A program made the translations under genes and the position numbers. 64,000 bases of DNA from an uncultured Helicobacter sp. Lineage in GTDB: Bacteria; Campylobacterota; Campylobacteria; Campylobacterales; Helicobacteraceae. This document shows positions 1 to 9,897 of the stretch, piece after piece (position 1 is the first letter of the stretch; the number at the start of each line of letters is the position of its first letter). The stretch spans positions 62,001 through 126,000 of the forward strand of contig CALUTE010000002.1 in the NCBI GenBank assembly GCA_944323645.1, in the 5' to 3' direction. The notes under the pieces were generated by a model. It ran no database searches. It saw only the letters and a program-made list of their open reading frames with translations, and was not told the DNA's origin.

Positions 1-237
1 CTTAGCTTTATCTTACGCCCTCATCACACAAGAAATGAATTTAAGCGTAGGTTTGATGATTTTCATAAGCAGAATGATCTTAATGATTTTGAAAAAAACG
101 ATTTTCGATTTTATTTTTCACAAAACACTAGTGATCGTATGCGCCAACCAAAACAAGATGAGGAGATTATTGATGTGGAAGTTGTCGAATCCTACACAGA
201 GGTTAGCCACACTAGAGAATCTAAACCGAAAGATTAA
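1..237 (+). CDS. C-terminal part of a probable FxsA-family membrane protein (5' end outside window)
   Basis: Frame 1 is open from the first base to a TAA at 235-237, giving the last 78 residues of a protein whose start lies upstream. The visible part is hydrophilic and charged and ends with a short acidic patch (DEEIIDVEVVE). Such a tail is expected after the membrane segments of FxsA-family proteins. In Campylobacter a small integral membrane gene sits directly before hemC, which is the arrangement here. The family call rests on this tail and on the position, not on a diagnostic domain, so it could be another membrane protein. The gap to hemC is only 26 bp, suggesting cotranscription. Confidence 0.45.
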   Translation, partial: LSFILRPHHTRNEFKRRFDDFHKQNDLNDFEKNDFRFYFSQNTSDRMRQPKQDEEIIDVEVVESYTEVSHTRESKPKD

Positions 238-263
238 TAAATATTTTTGGTAAGGAAATCACA

Positions 264-1268
264 ATGAAGCCACTAATAATTGGAACGCGAGGCAGTGCGC
301 TTGCGCTATGGCAAGCAAACTATATAAAGCAGCGATTATGGGACGAATTGCAGCAAGAATCGGTGCTACAAATTGTCAAGACAAAAGGCGATAAGATTCT
401 AGATGTACCTCTCGCAAAGATTGGTGGCAAGGGACTTTTTACCAAAGAATTAGACGATCTTTTGTTGAGTGGTAAGATTGATTTGGCAGTACATTCTTTA
501 AAAGACGTACCTATTGAGCTTCCCAAGGGCTTGAAGCTTGCGTGTATCACAAAGCGCGAAGATGTTCGTGATTGCTTTTTGAGCCATAAATTCTCTTCTA
601 TAAGCACACTTCCACCTAATGCAAAGGTGGGTACAACTTCTTTGCGCCGTGCTATGCAGCTAAAGGCTCTGCGCCAAGATATTTGCACGCTTAGTTTGCG
701 TGGCAATGTACAAACACGTCTGGCTAAGCTAGATTCTGGTGCTTATGATGCTATTATCCTTGCAAATGCTGGACTTAAGCGACTTGGAATTAATCATCTT
801 GCATATATGGTTCCGCTTGAGATTACGGATATGATACCAGCTATGGGGCAAGCGGCGCTTGGTATTGAGTGTAGAGAGAGTGATAGCTATCTTGTGGAGA
901 TTCTAGGGAAGCTTAATGATATACCAACAAGTATTTGCACACAAGCAGAACGAGAGTTTGTGCGCACACTTGATGGGGGATGTCAAGTACCCATTGGTGT
1001 ACATTGTGCGTTTGTAGATGAAACACTTAGTGCAGAATCTAATGAAGTGTTAGAATCTGCGCTTCAAGAAAAAAAGGTATATATAGAAGCCATTATTGGC
1101 TTACCAAATGGAGCACGCTTTTTGCGCGAGCGCATCTGTGCCAAATCAAGCCAAGCAGTTTTTTATGCCAACTCTCTGGCACAGTCTTTTATAGCACAGG
1201 GCGCAAAGGAGCTACTTAAAGAGGCTATGCAATTTTGGGATAGCTTTGGTATAGCGACAAAGGAGTAG
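264..1268 (+). CDS. hemC: Hydroxymethylbilane synthase (porphobilinogen deaminase)
   Basis: Condenses four porphobilinogen molecules into linear hydroxymethylbilane, an early cytosolic step of heme synthesis. The 334-residue protein is a normal length. Its N-terminus has the GTRGSALALWQ motif. HSLKDVP holds the catalytic Asp near residue 81. VGTTSLRR and LRGNVQTRL bind the pyrrole side chains. LDGGCQVPIG holds the Cys (about residue 240) that carries the dipyrromethane cofactor. The ATG follows an AAGGA ribosome site. It lies just after the probable FxsA gene and probably shares its transcript. No anomaly seen. Confidence 0.97.
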   Translation: MKPLIIGTRGSALALWQANYIKQRLWDELQQESVLQIVKTKGDKILDVPLAKIGGKGLFTKELDDLLLSGKIDLAVHSLKDVPIELPKGLKLACITKREDVRDCFLSHKFSSISTLPPNAKVGTTSLRRAMQLKALRQDICTLSLRGNVQTRLAKLDSGAYDAIILANAGLKRLGINHLAYMVPLEITDMIPAMGQAALGIECRESDSYLVEILGKLNDIPTSICTQAEREFVRTLDGGCQVPIGVHCAFVDETLSAESNEVLESALQEKKVYIEAIIGLPNGARFLRERICAKSSQAVFYANSLAQSFIAQGAKELLKEAMQFWDSFGIATKE

Positions 1269-1442
1269 TAACAGAATCTAGAGGTTTTAGGGTCAGTCTT
1301 GTTTGAGTGTATGGGGTAAAAGTGTAGTAGTATTAAAAGATTTATCTAGCATAAAATTTGATGATATCTGTGTTTATAAGTGTGATTATCATCGATAAAA
1401 GCGGTTTTGATATAAAATATATCTAAAAACTAAAAATACTCG

Positions 1443-1518
1443 TGGTGGAGTGTAGGGGGATCGAACCCCTGACCTCAACGCTGCCAGCGTTGCGCTCTCC
1501 CAGCTGAGCTAACACCCC
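1443..1518 (-). tRNA. tRNA-Ala (anticodon GGC)
   Basis: On the minus strand a complete cloverleaf folds. The acceptor stem contains the G3:U70 wobble pair that identifies alanine tRNAs, the anticodon loop is CTGGCAG (anticodon GGC), and the T-arm has TTCGATC. The 3' CCA is encoded. It is 76 nt long and stands alone between hemC and the S41 protease gene, on the opposite strand to both. Confidence 0.97.
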
Positions 1519-1533
1519 ATTGATTCCATTTAG

Positions 1534-1549
1534 AAATTCTGCAGAATTT
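1534..1549. repeat. 16-bp perfect palindrome just upstream of tRNA-Ala
   Basis: AAATTCTGCAGAATTT reads identically on both strands and ends 16 bp from the 5' end of the tRNA. It could be an operator, a processing structure in the tRNA leader, or chance in AT-rich DNA. No protein binding can be inferred from sequence alone. Confidence 0.4.
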
Positions 1550-1747
1550 TACTTTGTACAATAAAGCCTAGATTCTAGCAAAAAATTCTTAAATTCGAAT
1601 TGAATTAATCGCTTATTTGTCTTTCGGGCTTAAAGTTTTAGATATTTCATTATTGTTTGATGATATTTTGGATAAAATACCGATTTATTCACCGCAGCAA
1701 ATAAAATTTAGAACTATGTTGCATTTATGTACTATTTAAAAGGGCTT

Positions 1748-3115
1748 ATGATGAGTAGAAATTTTTTCATCGGTATAGGGGTGGCTTTTTTGTGGGTTTT
1801 TCTCACATTGGGCAATCTCACAGCATTATCAAACCAAACTGCCAAGCAAGCACCTAGCGTAGATTCTAAGAAGCAACGTGCACAGGCTTATGATAGACTT
1901 GCAAAAACGATTGCCACGATAGAATCATACTATGTTGATGATATGCCAATTGATAGTATCATTGATAAGGCGATAGAAGGGCTTATTGCCAATCTTGATG
2001 CACACTCTGCATTCTTAGATGAAAAAAAATATAAAGAGTTACGAACCCAAACTGAAGGCGAGTTTGGTGGTCTTGGAATCACGGTTGGTATTAAAGATGG
2101 TGCGCTAACAGTGATTGCACCACTTGATGATACCCCAGCTCAGAAAGCAGGGCTAAAAAGCGGCGATGTTATTTTAAAAATCGAAGATCAAAGTACGATT
2201 GGTATGAATATTGATGATGCAGTGAATCTTATGAGGGGTAAGCCCAAAACACCTATCACCATTACAATTGTGCGTAAAGGTGAGGGTAAACCACTAGAAT
2301 TTAAGCTAGTGCGTGATATTATCAAGGTGAAATCAGTGTATGCAAAAAGCATTGATGACACTCCTTATCTTTATGTTCGCATCAATTCTTTTGATAAAAA
2401 TGTAACAGAATCTGTTAGGCAAGCACTTAAGGAGAATCCAAAAACACAAGGAATCGTGCTAGATTTGCGCAACAATCCGGGAGGGCTCCTAGACCAAGCG
2501 GTTGATTTGTCAAACCTCTTTCTAAAAAGCGGGGTCATTGTCTCACAAAAGGGTAAAGTACAAGAAGAAAACACGGTTTATAAAGCAAATGGCAAGGCGC
2601 CCTATAGCCAGCTTCCTATCGTAGTGCTCGTCAATGCGGGTACGGCTAGTGCTAGCGAGATTGTTGCTGGAGCTTTCCAAGATCATCGCCGAGCACTTAT
2701 TGTTGGGGAAGAGACATTTGGTAAGGGTAGTGTGCAGGTGGTTATTCCTATTAATGCTACTGAAGCGATCAAACTCACCACAGCCAAATACTATCTTCCA
2801 AGCGGTAGGACAATCCAAGCTGTTGGTGTGAAGCCAGATATTGTTGTGTATCCGGGTAGCGTTCCACAAAATGATGGTGGATTTGAAATCAAAGAGGCAG
2901 ATTTGCGTAATCACCTCCAAAATGAGCTAAAAAAGATTGATAAACCAAAAGAATCTAAGGCACAAGAAGAGGGCTCGCTTGAGACACAGAAACATATCAC
3001 GCACACAGATATTGCTAATGATATTCAGCTAAAATCCGCTATTGATGCGCTAAAAACTTGGGCTATCTTTCTAGATTCTGCAAAAAGTAAGCAAAAGGAT
3101 CAAAAGGCAAGATGA
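1748..3115 (+). CDS. S41-family C-terminal processing peptidase (CtpA-like)
   Basis: A periplasmic serine protease that cleaves proteins near their C-termini. The order is: an N-terminal signal or anchor segment; a PDZ domain, with GGLGITVG and the AGLKSGDVILKI ligand-binding loop; then the S41 core with DLRNNPGG, the catalytic Ser in GTASASE and the catalytic Lys in FGKGSVQ. The C-terminal 60 residues are charged and low in complexity. I place the start at 1748 (MMSRN) because AAAAGGG lies a few bases before it; an in-frame ATG at 1727 lacks this site. A ctp gene directly before purC is also the Campylobacter arrangement, and the gap to purC is 35 bp. Confidence 0.93.
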   Translation: MMSRNFFIGIGVAFLWVFLTLGNLTALSNQTAKQAPSVDSKKQRAQAYDRLAKTIATIESYYVDDMPIDSIIDKAIEGLIANLDAHSAFLDEKKYKELRTQTEGEFGGLGITVGIKDGALTVIAPLDDTPAQKAGLKSGDVILKIEDQSTIGMNIDDAVNLMRGKPKTPITITIVRKGEGKPLEFKLVRDIIKVKSVYAKSIDDTPYLYVRINSFDKNVTESVRQALKENPKTQGIVLDLRNNPGGLLDQAVDLSNLFLKSGVIVSQKGKVQEENTVYKANGKAPYSQLPIVVLVNAGTASASEIVAGAFQDHRRALIVGEETFGKGSVQVVIPINATEAIKLTTAKYYLPSGRTIQAVGVKPDIVVYPGSVPQNDGGFEIKEADLRNHLQNELKKIDKPKESKAQEEGSLETQKHITHTDIANDIQLKSAIDALKTWAIFLDSAKSKQKDQKAR

Positions 3116-3150
3116 TAGCAATAAATATTTGAACCTATAAAGGAGAGCTA

Positions 3151-3879
3151 ATGTCTGAAACAACACCACAAATACTTGAAATGTTATATGAGGGCAAGGG
3201 CAAAAAACTCTTTGCTACAAGTGATGAAAACATAGTAGTTGCCGAATTTAAAGACGACTTGACGGCTTTTAATGCTCAAAAAAGAAGCACACAAAGTGGT
3301 AAGGGCGAGCTAAATTGTCTTATTAGTAGCATACTTTTTGAACTTTTGGCACAAAGTGGCGTAAAAAGTCATTTTATCAAACGTCTTGATACAACAAGAA
3401 TGCTTTGCCAAAAGGTTGCGATCATTCCTATTGAGGTTGTTGTGCGTAATATTGCTACAGGCTCACTTAGTAAGCGGCTTGGCATTACTGATGGTTTGGT
3501 ACTGCCTTTTGTGTTGGTTGAGTTTTATTATAAAAATGATAGTTTAGGAGATCCGATTATTACAGATGATCACTGCCAGATCCTTGATATTATTCGCACC
3601 AAAGAGGATCTTGAAATATTGCGTCAAAAAGCGCACAAAGTCAATGAGATTTTACAGGATTTTTTTGATAAGCGAGGATTGAAGCTTGTAGATTTTAAGT
3701 TAGAGTTTGGTTTAAACTCACAAGGTGAGATTATTTTAGCAGATGAAATCTCTCCTGATAGCTGTCGTTTATGGGATAAACAAACCAATCAAAAACTTGA
3801 TAAAGACGTATTCCGCCAAGATTTGGGTAACCTGAAAGAAGCCTATACAGAAGTATTACACCGCATACAGCATTCATAA
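3151..3879 (+). CDS. purC: SAICAR synthetase (phosphoribosylaminoimidazole-succinocarboxamide synthase)
   Basis: Joins CAIR and aspartate using ATP in de novo purine synthesis. The 242 residues match the short bacterial Pur[10 protein letters not shown] forms the nucleotide-binding strand, [16 protein letters not shown] is the family signature, and [12 protein letters not shown] is the second signature near the C-terminus. The ATG follows AAAGGAG. It is the first of three consecutive pur genes, with purS starting 9 bp after it, so an operon is likely. Confidence 0.97.
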   Translation: MSETTPQILEMLYEGKGKKLFATSDENIVVAEFKDDLTAFNAQKRSTQSGKGELNCLISSILFELLAQSGVKSHFIKRLDTTRMLCQKVAIIPIEVVVRNIATGSLSKRLGITDGLVLPFVLVEFYYKNDSLGDPIITDDHCQILDIIRTKEDLEILRQKAHKVNEILQDFFDKRGLKLVDFKLEFGLNSQGEIILADEISPDSCRLWDKQTNQKLDKDVFRQDLGNLKEAYTEVLHRIQHS

Positions 3880-3888
3880 AGGAGTATA

Positions 3889-4149
3889 ATGCAAGCAGAA
3901 ATCACTATAAATCTAAAAGAAGGTGTGCTTGACCCACAAGCCAAAGCTATACACCACGCTATAGAGTCACTAGGGTTTTCACAAGTAGCAAATGTGGTGG
4001 TTAAAAAGCAGATTATCCTTGAGTTTGCTAGTGCTAAATCTTTGGATTCTACAGATTCTACTACCAAAGAAATTGCTCAAGAAATAGCGCATAGTCTTCT
4101 TGCAAATCCTGTGATTGAAGATTATGAAGTGCGCATAAAAGAAAAATAA
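3889..4149 (+). CDS. purS: FGAM synthase subunit PurS
   Basis: Small structural subunit that bridges PurQ and PurL in the three-part formylglycinamidine ribonucleotide synthase. The 86-residue protein has the PurS pattern: an opening strand (EITINLKEGVLDPQ), AIHHAIESLGF, and a closing segment (NPVIEDYEVRI). The ribosome site is AAGGAG. Its stop is immediately followed by the purQ start, so the two are probably translationally linked. The large subunit PurL is not in this window. Confidence 0.93.
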   Translation: MQAEITINLKEGVLDPQAKAIHHAIESLGFSQVANVVVKKQIILEFASAKSLDSTDSTTKEIAQEIAHSLLANPVIEDYEVRIKEK

Positions 4150-4887
4150 ATGGTAAGCATTATTCGTTTCGCTGGGAGCAATTGCGAGTTTGATATGCAC
4201 TATGTATATCAAGATATCTTGGGTATCCCAAGTACAATTATCTGGCACAAAGAATCAGCGCTTCCTAGCGAGACTAAGCTTGTGGTTTTGCCTGGTGGAT
4301 TTAGCTATGGAGATTACTTGCGTAGTGGGGCGATTGCTCGTTTTGCACCTATAATGCGTGCGATTAAGGCATTTGGTGAAAAAGGTGGTCGGATTCTTGG
4401 AATTTGCAATGGTTTTCAGATTTTGACCGAAGCTAAACTTCTTCCAGGAGCGCTTATGCGCAATGCCAATTTACACTTCATTTCAAAAATTGTCCCCCTT
4501 TGCTTGGAGAGAACAGATAATGTATTTTTGCACCCTTATGCACAAGGAGATAGTATAGCACTTCCCATAGCGCACGCAGATGGAAACTACTATATCAAGC
4601 CAGATGAGCAAGCAGAGCTTGAAGAAAATGGGCAGATTCTTATGCGTTATGCGTATGACATAAATGGATCTGTTGGTCGTATTGCTGGTATTTGCAATAA
4701 GGATAAAAATATTTTTGGACTTATGCCACACCCTGAACGCCTTTGTGATAATATTACTAAAAAGCGCCTTATGTATGCAAATATTCTGAATACCTATAAA
4801 AGCCCAATAGGCAATGCAGAATCCATAGGACAACACGTGAGTTCCCCTCAAGGTTTGGCTATGCTAGAATCTCTTTATAAGGCATAA
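4150..4887 (+). CDS. purQ: FGAM synthase glutaminase subunit PurQ
   Basis: Class I glutamine amidotransferase that supplies ammonia to PurL. The nucleophile Cys lies in GRILGICNGFQIL, and the His/Glu pair lies in MPHPER. PGGFSYGDYLRSG is the PurQ-specific segment. At 245 residues it is about 20 residues longer than typical PurQ, the extra being a C-terminal tail after the last amidotransferase helix. The start abuts the purS stop. Confidence 0.95.
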   Translation: MVSIIRFAGSNCEFDMHYVYQDILGIPSTIIWHKESALPSETKLVVLPGGFSYGDYLRSGAIARFAPIMRAIKAFGEKGGRILGICNGFQILTEAKLLPGALMRNANLHFISKIVPLCLERTDNVFLHPYAQGDSIALPIAHADGNYYIKPDEQAELEENGQILMRYAYDINGSVGRIAGICNKDKNIFGLMPHPERLCDNITKKRLMYANILNTYKSPIGNAESIGQHVSSPQGLAMLESLYKA

Positions 4888-4888
4888 T

Positions 4889-6058
4889 ATGCGGATTTTT
4901 ATAGTAGGGCTCTTTGCTATTTTGTTATGGGCAAATCCAGAAATACCGCAAGAATCAGAGTTGGTGGAGGATTTAAGCCGGCTAGACATACCACAGGAAC
5001 AAACAAATCACATTGTTTATCTTAAAAATACTACTCCAGAATCTATAATCAATGCTCCAATTTATATAGGGCAGAAGATTCCAATCACCTATCGCGCCAT
5101 TTTTTTTCAGAACGCTTCAATGAATCGCAGCTCTTTTAAAGAAAAAATACCCTCAAATGAGCTTGTGCTAGAGAATCCAAACCAAGAATGGCAGGAAGTT
5201 GCCTTTGATAGGAGCGATTTTGCAGAGGGCGATACGCAAAAGATCTATGAAATAACATATATGTTTAAGGTTAAAGCGTCTAATCTACGCATACCAGCCT
5301 TTGAGGTATCAGCACTCTCAAGCGATGGATTCTATACAGATTCTGCAATAAGTGAAGCTATAAATCTTAATGCGACTGATTTGTATCAGAATAAAAACTA
5401 TGCAGGTGTTGTTGCTGATGAGTTGCGGCTTGGAGTCTATAAAGCTAAACACTATGATGATAGCAATAATCTTATTGCATTTGAGCTTAGTGCATTGAAT
5501 GCAAATTTAGAGGATTTCAGATTACCAAGTATTGAAAAACAAGGTATTGAGCGCTCAAATTTTACAACCCCAAATGCGAGTGCTATTTTTTATGCTATTG
5601 TGCCACGTAGCATACAGGGTATTAGCTTTGAGTATTTTTCGCTGCGTACTAATCGTTTTGAGCAGGTGCGTATCCCTATTTTGCTAACGATAGAGAATGT
5701 TGGTGCACAAGAGAATCTAAGACCCAAGAATACTTATCTTATGTACTGGACATTGTTTATTTGTGGCGTAATGGTTACGTTTTTTGCACTTTCGTTTTTT
5801 ATTAGGCGTTGGCGCAAGGTTTTTTGGCTTTTGGGTGGTATTACTTTATGCTACTTGATGTATTATTTGTTCTATAATCAAACAGCAGTGCTTGCAGAAA
5901 ATAAACATATTTGGATTCTACCTACACATAACTCTACATTGTTAGAGACAACGAGTGAGCCTATTATGGTTAAAATTATTGGAGAACACGATCGATACTA
6001 CAAAATTATGACACCAGATGATATTATTGGCTGGATAAGGAAAGAAGATGTACAATAA
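4889..6058 (+). CDS. Conserved membrane-anchored periplasmic protein of unknown function
   Basis: The 389-residue protein has a signal peptide ([15 protein letters not shown]) and a roughly 270-residue periplasmic part resembling oxygen-tolerance/BatD-like beta-rich proteins. Two close hydrophobic segments follow near residues 287-330, then a small C-terminal domain ending in GWIRKEDVQ, which reads like a bacterial SH3 segment. A gene of this kind lies between purQ and plsC in Campylobacter too. It starts 1 bp after the purQ stop and overlaps plsC by 11 bp, so it is part of the same transcript. No catalytic motif is visible and I assign no function. Confidence 0.8.
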   Translation: MRIFIVGLFAILLWANPEIPQESELVEDLSRLDIPQEQTNHIVYLKNTTPESIINAPIYIGQKIPITYRAIFFQNASMNRSSFKEKIPSNELVLENPNQEWQEVAFDRSDFAEGDTQKIYEITYMFKVKASNLRIPAFEVSALSSDGFYTDSAISEAINLNATDLYQNKNYAGVVADELRLGVYKAKHYDDSNNLIAFELSALNANLEDFRLPSIEKQGIERSNFTTPNASAIFYAIVPRSIQGISFEYFSLRTNRFEQVRIPILLTIENVGAQENLRPKNTYLMYWTLFICGVMVTFFALSFFIRRWRKVFWLLGGITLCYLMYYLFYNQTAVLAENKHIWILPTHNSTLLETTSEPIMVKIIGEHDRYYKIMTPDDIIGWIRKEDVQ

Positions 6059-6926
6059 ATTAAAAGGAATCTATGAGTTGATTCTGATTGGTATAGGGCT
6101 TGCAATTATTCTTGTTTTCATTTATATACACCGTAAAACAAATAATGCACGAAGTTCGCGTATGGCTTGTAGGACATTTTTTACGCTTGCTGGTATTCGG
6201 CTTGAGCAGGTTGGGGATTTTGATGAAAGTGCAGATTTGATTATTATGAATCATCAGAGCGTTGCAGATATTTTATGTCTTGAAGGCTATCACCCGCGTA
6301 ATATCTGCTGGATAGCCAAAAAACAGCTTGGCGAAATGCCTTTTTATGGTTATGCGCTCACAGGTCCCGAAATGATTCTTATTGATCGAGAGGATAAAAA
6401 AGGCTTTGCTATTCTTTTAAAAACTATCAAAGAAAAGCTTGCCCAAAATCGACCTATTGTTATTTTTCCAGAAGGCACACGTAGCAGAGGCAAAGAGAAA
6501 TTGTTGCCTTTTAAGCAGGGTGCAAAGTTTATCGCTGAAAAATTCAATCTCAAAATTCAACCTATTGTGCTCATCAATACACGCAGAATCTTTAATACCT
6601 CGCCACTTGAGGCAACAAGCAATAGAGCACGAATGGTACTTTTAGAGTCTTTTTGCGCTGGAGAGATACCAAAAGATAAGGTGTTTTACAAACCTAGTTC
6701 AGAGACAGAGACTGCTGTAGCCCAAGGTAAAAAGTTTGGCTTGATTCCTCTTGTAGAGCCAAAAGATAGTATGCTAGATTCTATACCTAGCATACCAAGT
6801 ACAATCGCTAATGACCAAGAAAGTATCAATAATCAAGAAGATAAAGATTGGTACAAAGCATTAGAAGAGTGTATGCAGGACGTATATTTACGTCATTACA
6901 AAGCACTCAATCCGAAAGAATCTTAA
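6048..6926 (+). CDS. plsC: 1-acyl-sn-glycerol-3-phosphate acyltransferase
   Basis: Transfers an acyl chain to lysophosphatidic acid to make phosphatidic acid at the inner membrane. It has one N-terminal membrane helix ([17 protein letters not shown]), the catalytic HX4D motif as NHQSVAD, the substrate-binding block FPEGTRSRG, and the later PIVLIN block. After the catalytic domain there is an unusual tail of about 90 polar residues, so the protein (292 residues) is longer than a minimal PlsC. It overlaps the preceding gene by 11 bp. The next 275 bp hold only the clpB promoter. Confidence 0.93.
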   Translation: MYNKLKGIYELILIGIGLAIILVFIYIHRKTNNARSSRMACRTFFTLAGIRLEQVGDFDESADLIIMNHQSVADILCLEGYHPRNICWIAKKQLGEMPFYGYALTGPEMILIDREDKKGFAILLKTIKEKLAQNRPIVIFPEGTRSRGKEKLLPFKQGAKFIAEKFNLKIQPIVLINTRRIFNTSPLEATSNRARMVLLESFCAGEIPKDKVFYKPSSETETAVAQGKKFGLIPLVEPKDSMLDSIPSIPSTIANDQESINNQEDKDWYKALEECMQDVYLRHYKALNPKES

Positions 6927-7129
6927 AACACTAAGCTGCATAATATCTATATTTTTTTCATCATTTCTACAAACCTTGTTAAGATTGCAAGGCTTATTAA
7001 AATTATTTATAGCAACAAGAGAAGTATATTGGGGTTAAATCAAAATCTAAAATCTAGCAAAATAATGATTTTAGTGTGCCATTTAGGATTAGAATTATAG
7101 ATAAATTTAGCCTATTTTTATAAATAAAC

Positions 7130-7158
7130 TTGACATTAAATGACTAAGATTATATAAT
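7130..7158 (+). promoter_or_regulatory. Vegetative promoter of clpB with full -35 and -10 consensus
   Basis: TTGACA (7130-7135) and TATAAT (7153-7158) are separated by exactly 17 bp, 44 bp before the clpB start. Campylobacterota promoters usually lack a recognisable -35, so this is unusually strong. The -35 is embedded in CTTGACA-N6-GACTAAG, a weak dyad vaguely like the HspR HAIR element, which would fit heat-shock control. Confidence 0.7.
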
Positions 7159-7201
7159 GGTAACTCTATAAAATTTAAAATTGTTATATTTGAGGTGTAA
7201 T

Positions 7202-9790
7202 ATGTTTGATAAAATGACCAACCAACTACGAGAAACACTAGATTCTGCGGCTTCTTTGGCACTACATTCAAAAAATCAAGAAGTTACAACATCTCATATG
7301 CTTTGGAGCCTGTTGGCTAATTCACAAAGTGTTCTTAACCAAGCACTTTATAAAATGCATATTGATAAAGCAGCCATTGAACTTGAGGCAAAAAGTATTG
7401 TAGAAAGACTCCCTAAGGTTTCTACACTTAGTAAAGAAGGGTTGAGTCTTGCAGAAGAGCTAAAAACAGCAATTCACAATGCACAAGGTTTAGCCACACA
7501 AAATGGAGATACATTTATTGCCCTTGATACTTTTATTGTAGCAAATCTTAAGGCAGAATCCTTTGTGCAGATTTTTGGCAAATATCTTGATACAAATGAG
7601 CTTAGAAAAACCCTAGAATCTATGCGTGCAAACACAAAAATACAAAACCAAAATGATGATTCCAACCTTGAATCATTAGAGCGATTTGGCATAGATCTTA
7701 CACAAAAAGCTACAGAAAATAAGCTTGATCCAGTAATCGGCAGAGATGAAGAAATTGCAAGAATGATGCAGATTCTTATTCGAAAAACCAAAAATAATCC
7801 AATCTTGCTTGGCGAGCCAGGCGTTGGTAAAACTGCTGTAGTAGAGGGCTTAGCACAACGTATTGTTAAAAAAGAAGTGCCTTTGAGTTTGCAAAATAAG
7901 CGTGTTATTGCGTTGGATATGAGTGCGCTTGTGGCTGGGGCAAAATATCGTGGCGAGTTTGAAGAGCGGCTTAAAGCAGTGGTAGAGGAAGTAAAAAAAG
8001 CAGGCAATATTGTTTTGTTTATTGATGAGATTCATACCATTGTTGGTGCGGGAGCAAGCGAGGGCAGTATGGATGCAGCCAATATTTTAAAACCAGCTTT
8101 AGCACGTGGAGAATTGCACACAATAGGTGCGACCACCCTCAAAGAGTATCGCAAATACTTTGAAAAAGACGCGGCACTAACAAGGCGTTTTCAGCCAATA
8201 GCACTTGATGAGCCAAGTGTGAGTGAGTCGTTACAGATTCTGCGCGGTATTAAAGAGCGTCTTGAGGCACACCATAAGGTTACAATTACAGATTCTGCTC
8301 TTGTTGCTGCAACTAGGCTTTCGGCGCGCTACATTACAGATCGATTTTTACCTGATAAAGCGATTGATCTGATAGATGAAGCTGCTGCAGAGCTCAAAAT
8401 GCAGATAGAATCTCAACCTAATGAGCTTGCCTCTATCAAGCGCCAAATCCAAAATCTAGAAGTAGAGCGTGAGGCATTAAAAATGGAAGAAAAAGGTGAT
8501 AGCGCTACTCGCTTGCAAGAAATCGAAAAAGAGCTTAGCAATGCCAATGAAGACAAGGTGCGTCTTGAAGCACAATTTGAAAACGAAAAAAGCGTTTTTC
8601 ATAAGATTGCTCACAGCAAAGATAAAATAGATTCTCTGCGCAATGAATCCGAGCTTGCTAAACGTAATGGCAACCTTCAAAGGGCAGCCGAAATTGACTA
8701 TGGGCTATTGCCCCAAGCAATAAAAGATGAGCAAGAGCTTAATCAAAAATGGGAGAGTATGCAGCAAAATGGCACACTTCTTAAAAATGCTGTTACACAA
8801 GAGAGTATTGCTGAAATTGTTAGTCGTTGGACGCAGATTCCGGTTAAAAAAATGCTACAAAGCGAGAAAGAGCGCATTTTGGGTATTGAAAATGAGCTTG
8901 GCAAGAGTGTGGTTGGTCAAGAGGCTGCACTTAAGGCTATTGCGCGTGCGATTAAACGCAATAAGGCTGGGCTAAGTGATAGCAATCGCCCCATTGGTAG
9001 TTTTCTTTTTTTAGGACCAACAGGTGTTGGTAAGACAGAATCTGCCAAAGCACTCGCTCGATTCTTGTTTGATTCAGAGAAGAATCTTGTTCGTTTTGAT
9101 ATGAGTGAGTATATGCAAAAACACGAAGTAAGCCGACTTATAGGAGCAGCTCCAGGCTATGTTGGGTATGAGGAAGGAGGGCAGCTCACTGAGGCTATCC
9201 GAAGAAAGCCTTATAGCGTGGTGTTGTTTGATGAGATAGAAAAGGCGCATCCAGATGTGTTTAATATCCTTTTGCAAGTGCTTGATGATGGGCGATTGAC
9301 AGACAATAAAGGTACTTTGGTGGATTTTAAAAACACCATTATTATTTTAACAAGCAATATTGGTAGCCAAAAAATCATAGAGATTGCTGATAAAAGCGAA
9401 AAAGAGGCAGCAGTGCGTGATGAGTTGAGGGCATATTTTAAACCAGAATTTCTCAATAGGCTTGATGACATTGTAATTTTCAATCCATTAAATAGTACGG
9501 ATATTACAAAGATTATTGATATTTTGCTTCAGAACATTGATAAAAAGCTTTATGAACGGGGTATTACAATCAAGCTCACTCAGGAAGCTAAGAATTTTAT
9601 TGCACAAGTTGGTTTTGATCCTGTATTTGGTGCTAGACCACTTAAGCGCGCTTTATATGAAGAAGTAGAGGATAGGCTTGCAGAATTGATTCTGGAGGAG
9701 AAGGTACAAGAAGGTGATGAAGTAGTCTTTGACAGTGATACAAAAACAATACAGACTCATATTGGTAAGAAATCAAAAATAAACACCTAA
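7202..9790 (+). CDS. clpB: ATP-dependent disaggregase ClpB
   Basis: A hexameric AAA+ chaperone that extracts polypeptides from aggregates together with DnaK. It has a Clp N-domain, a first AAA+ domain (Walker A GEPGVGKT, then [12 protein letters not shown]), a long coiled-coil middle domain (about residues 400-520), and a second AAA+ domain (Walker [10 protein letters not shown]). The end is the ClpB-type C-terminal domain. I chose the start at 7202 (MFDKMTN), preceded by GAGGT; an upstream in-frame ATG at 7181 lacks a ribosome site and lies very close to the promoter. The length of 862 residues is normal. The promoter at 7130-7158 is excellent. Confidence 0.97.
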   Translation: MFDKMTNQLRETLDSAASLALHSKNQEVTTSHMLWSLLANSQSVLNQALYKMHIDKAAIELEAKSIVERLPKVSTLSKEGLSLAEELKTAIHNAQGLATQNGDTFIALDTFIVANLKAESFVQIFGKYLDTNELRKTLESMRANTKIQNQNDDSNLESLERFGIDLTQKATENKLDPVIGRDEEIARMMQILIRKTKNNPILLGEPGVGKTAVVEGLAQRIVKKEVPLSLQNKRVIALDMSALVAGAKYRGEFEERLKAVVEEVKKAGNIVLFIDEIHTIVGAGASEGSMDAANILKPALARGELHTIGATTLKEYRKYFEKDAALTRRFQPIALDEPSVSESLQILRGIKERLEAHHKVTITDSALVAATRLSARYITDRFLPDKAIDLIDEAAAELKMQIESQPNELASIKRQIQNLEVEREALKMEEKGDSATRLQEIEKELSNANEDKVRLEAQFENEKSVFHKIAHSKDKIDSLRNESELAKRNGNLQRAAEIDYGLLPQAIKDEQELNQKWESMQQNGTLLKNAVTQESIAEIVSRWTQIPVKKMLQSEKERILGIENELGKSVVGQEAALKAIARAIKRNKAGLSDSNRPIGSFLFLGPTGVGKTESAKALARFLFDSEKNLVRFDMSEYMQKHEVSRLIGAAPGYVGYEEGGQLTEAIRRKPYSVVLFDEIEKAHPDVFNILLQVLDDGRLTDNKGTLVDFKNTIIILTSNIGSQKIIEIADKSEKEAAVRDELRAYFKPEFLNRLDDIVIFNPLNSTDITKIIDILLQNIDKKLYERGITIKLTQEAKNFIAQVGFDPVFGARPLKRALYEEVEDRLAELILEEKVQEGDEVVFDSDTKTIQTHIGKKSKINT

Positions 9791-9897
9791 AAACTACTGC
9801 GTTCGCATAATGGAATAAAGCGCTTAGTTAAATTGTAAAGCTACATTAAAGCTAATTTGGGATAGAATAATAGCCATTTTTTACGTAAAGGGTGTAG

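Noticed and set aside
35-253. ORF of 72 codons at the left edge
   Set aside because: Lies in a different frame from the conserved tail read from base 1; a shadow.
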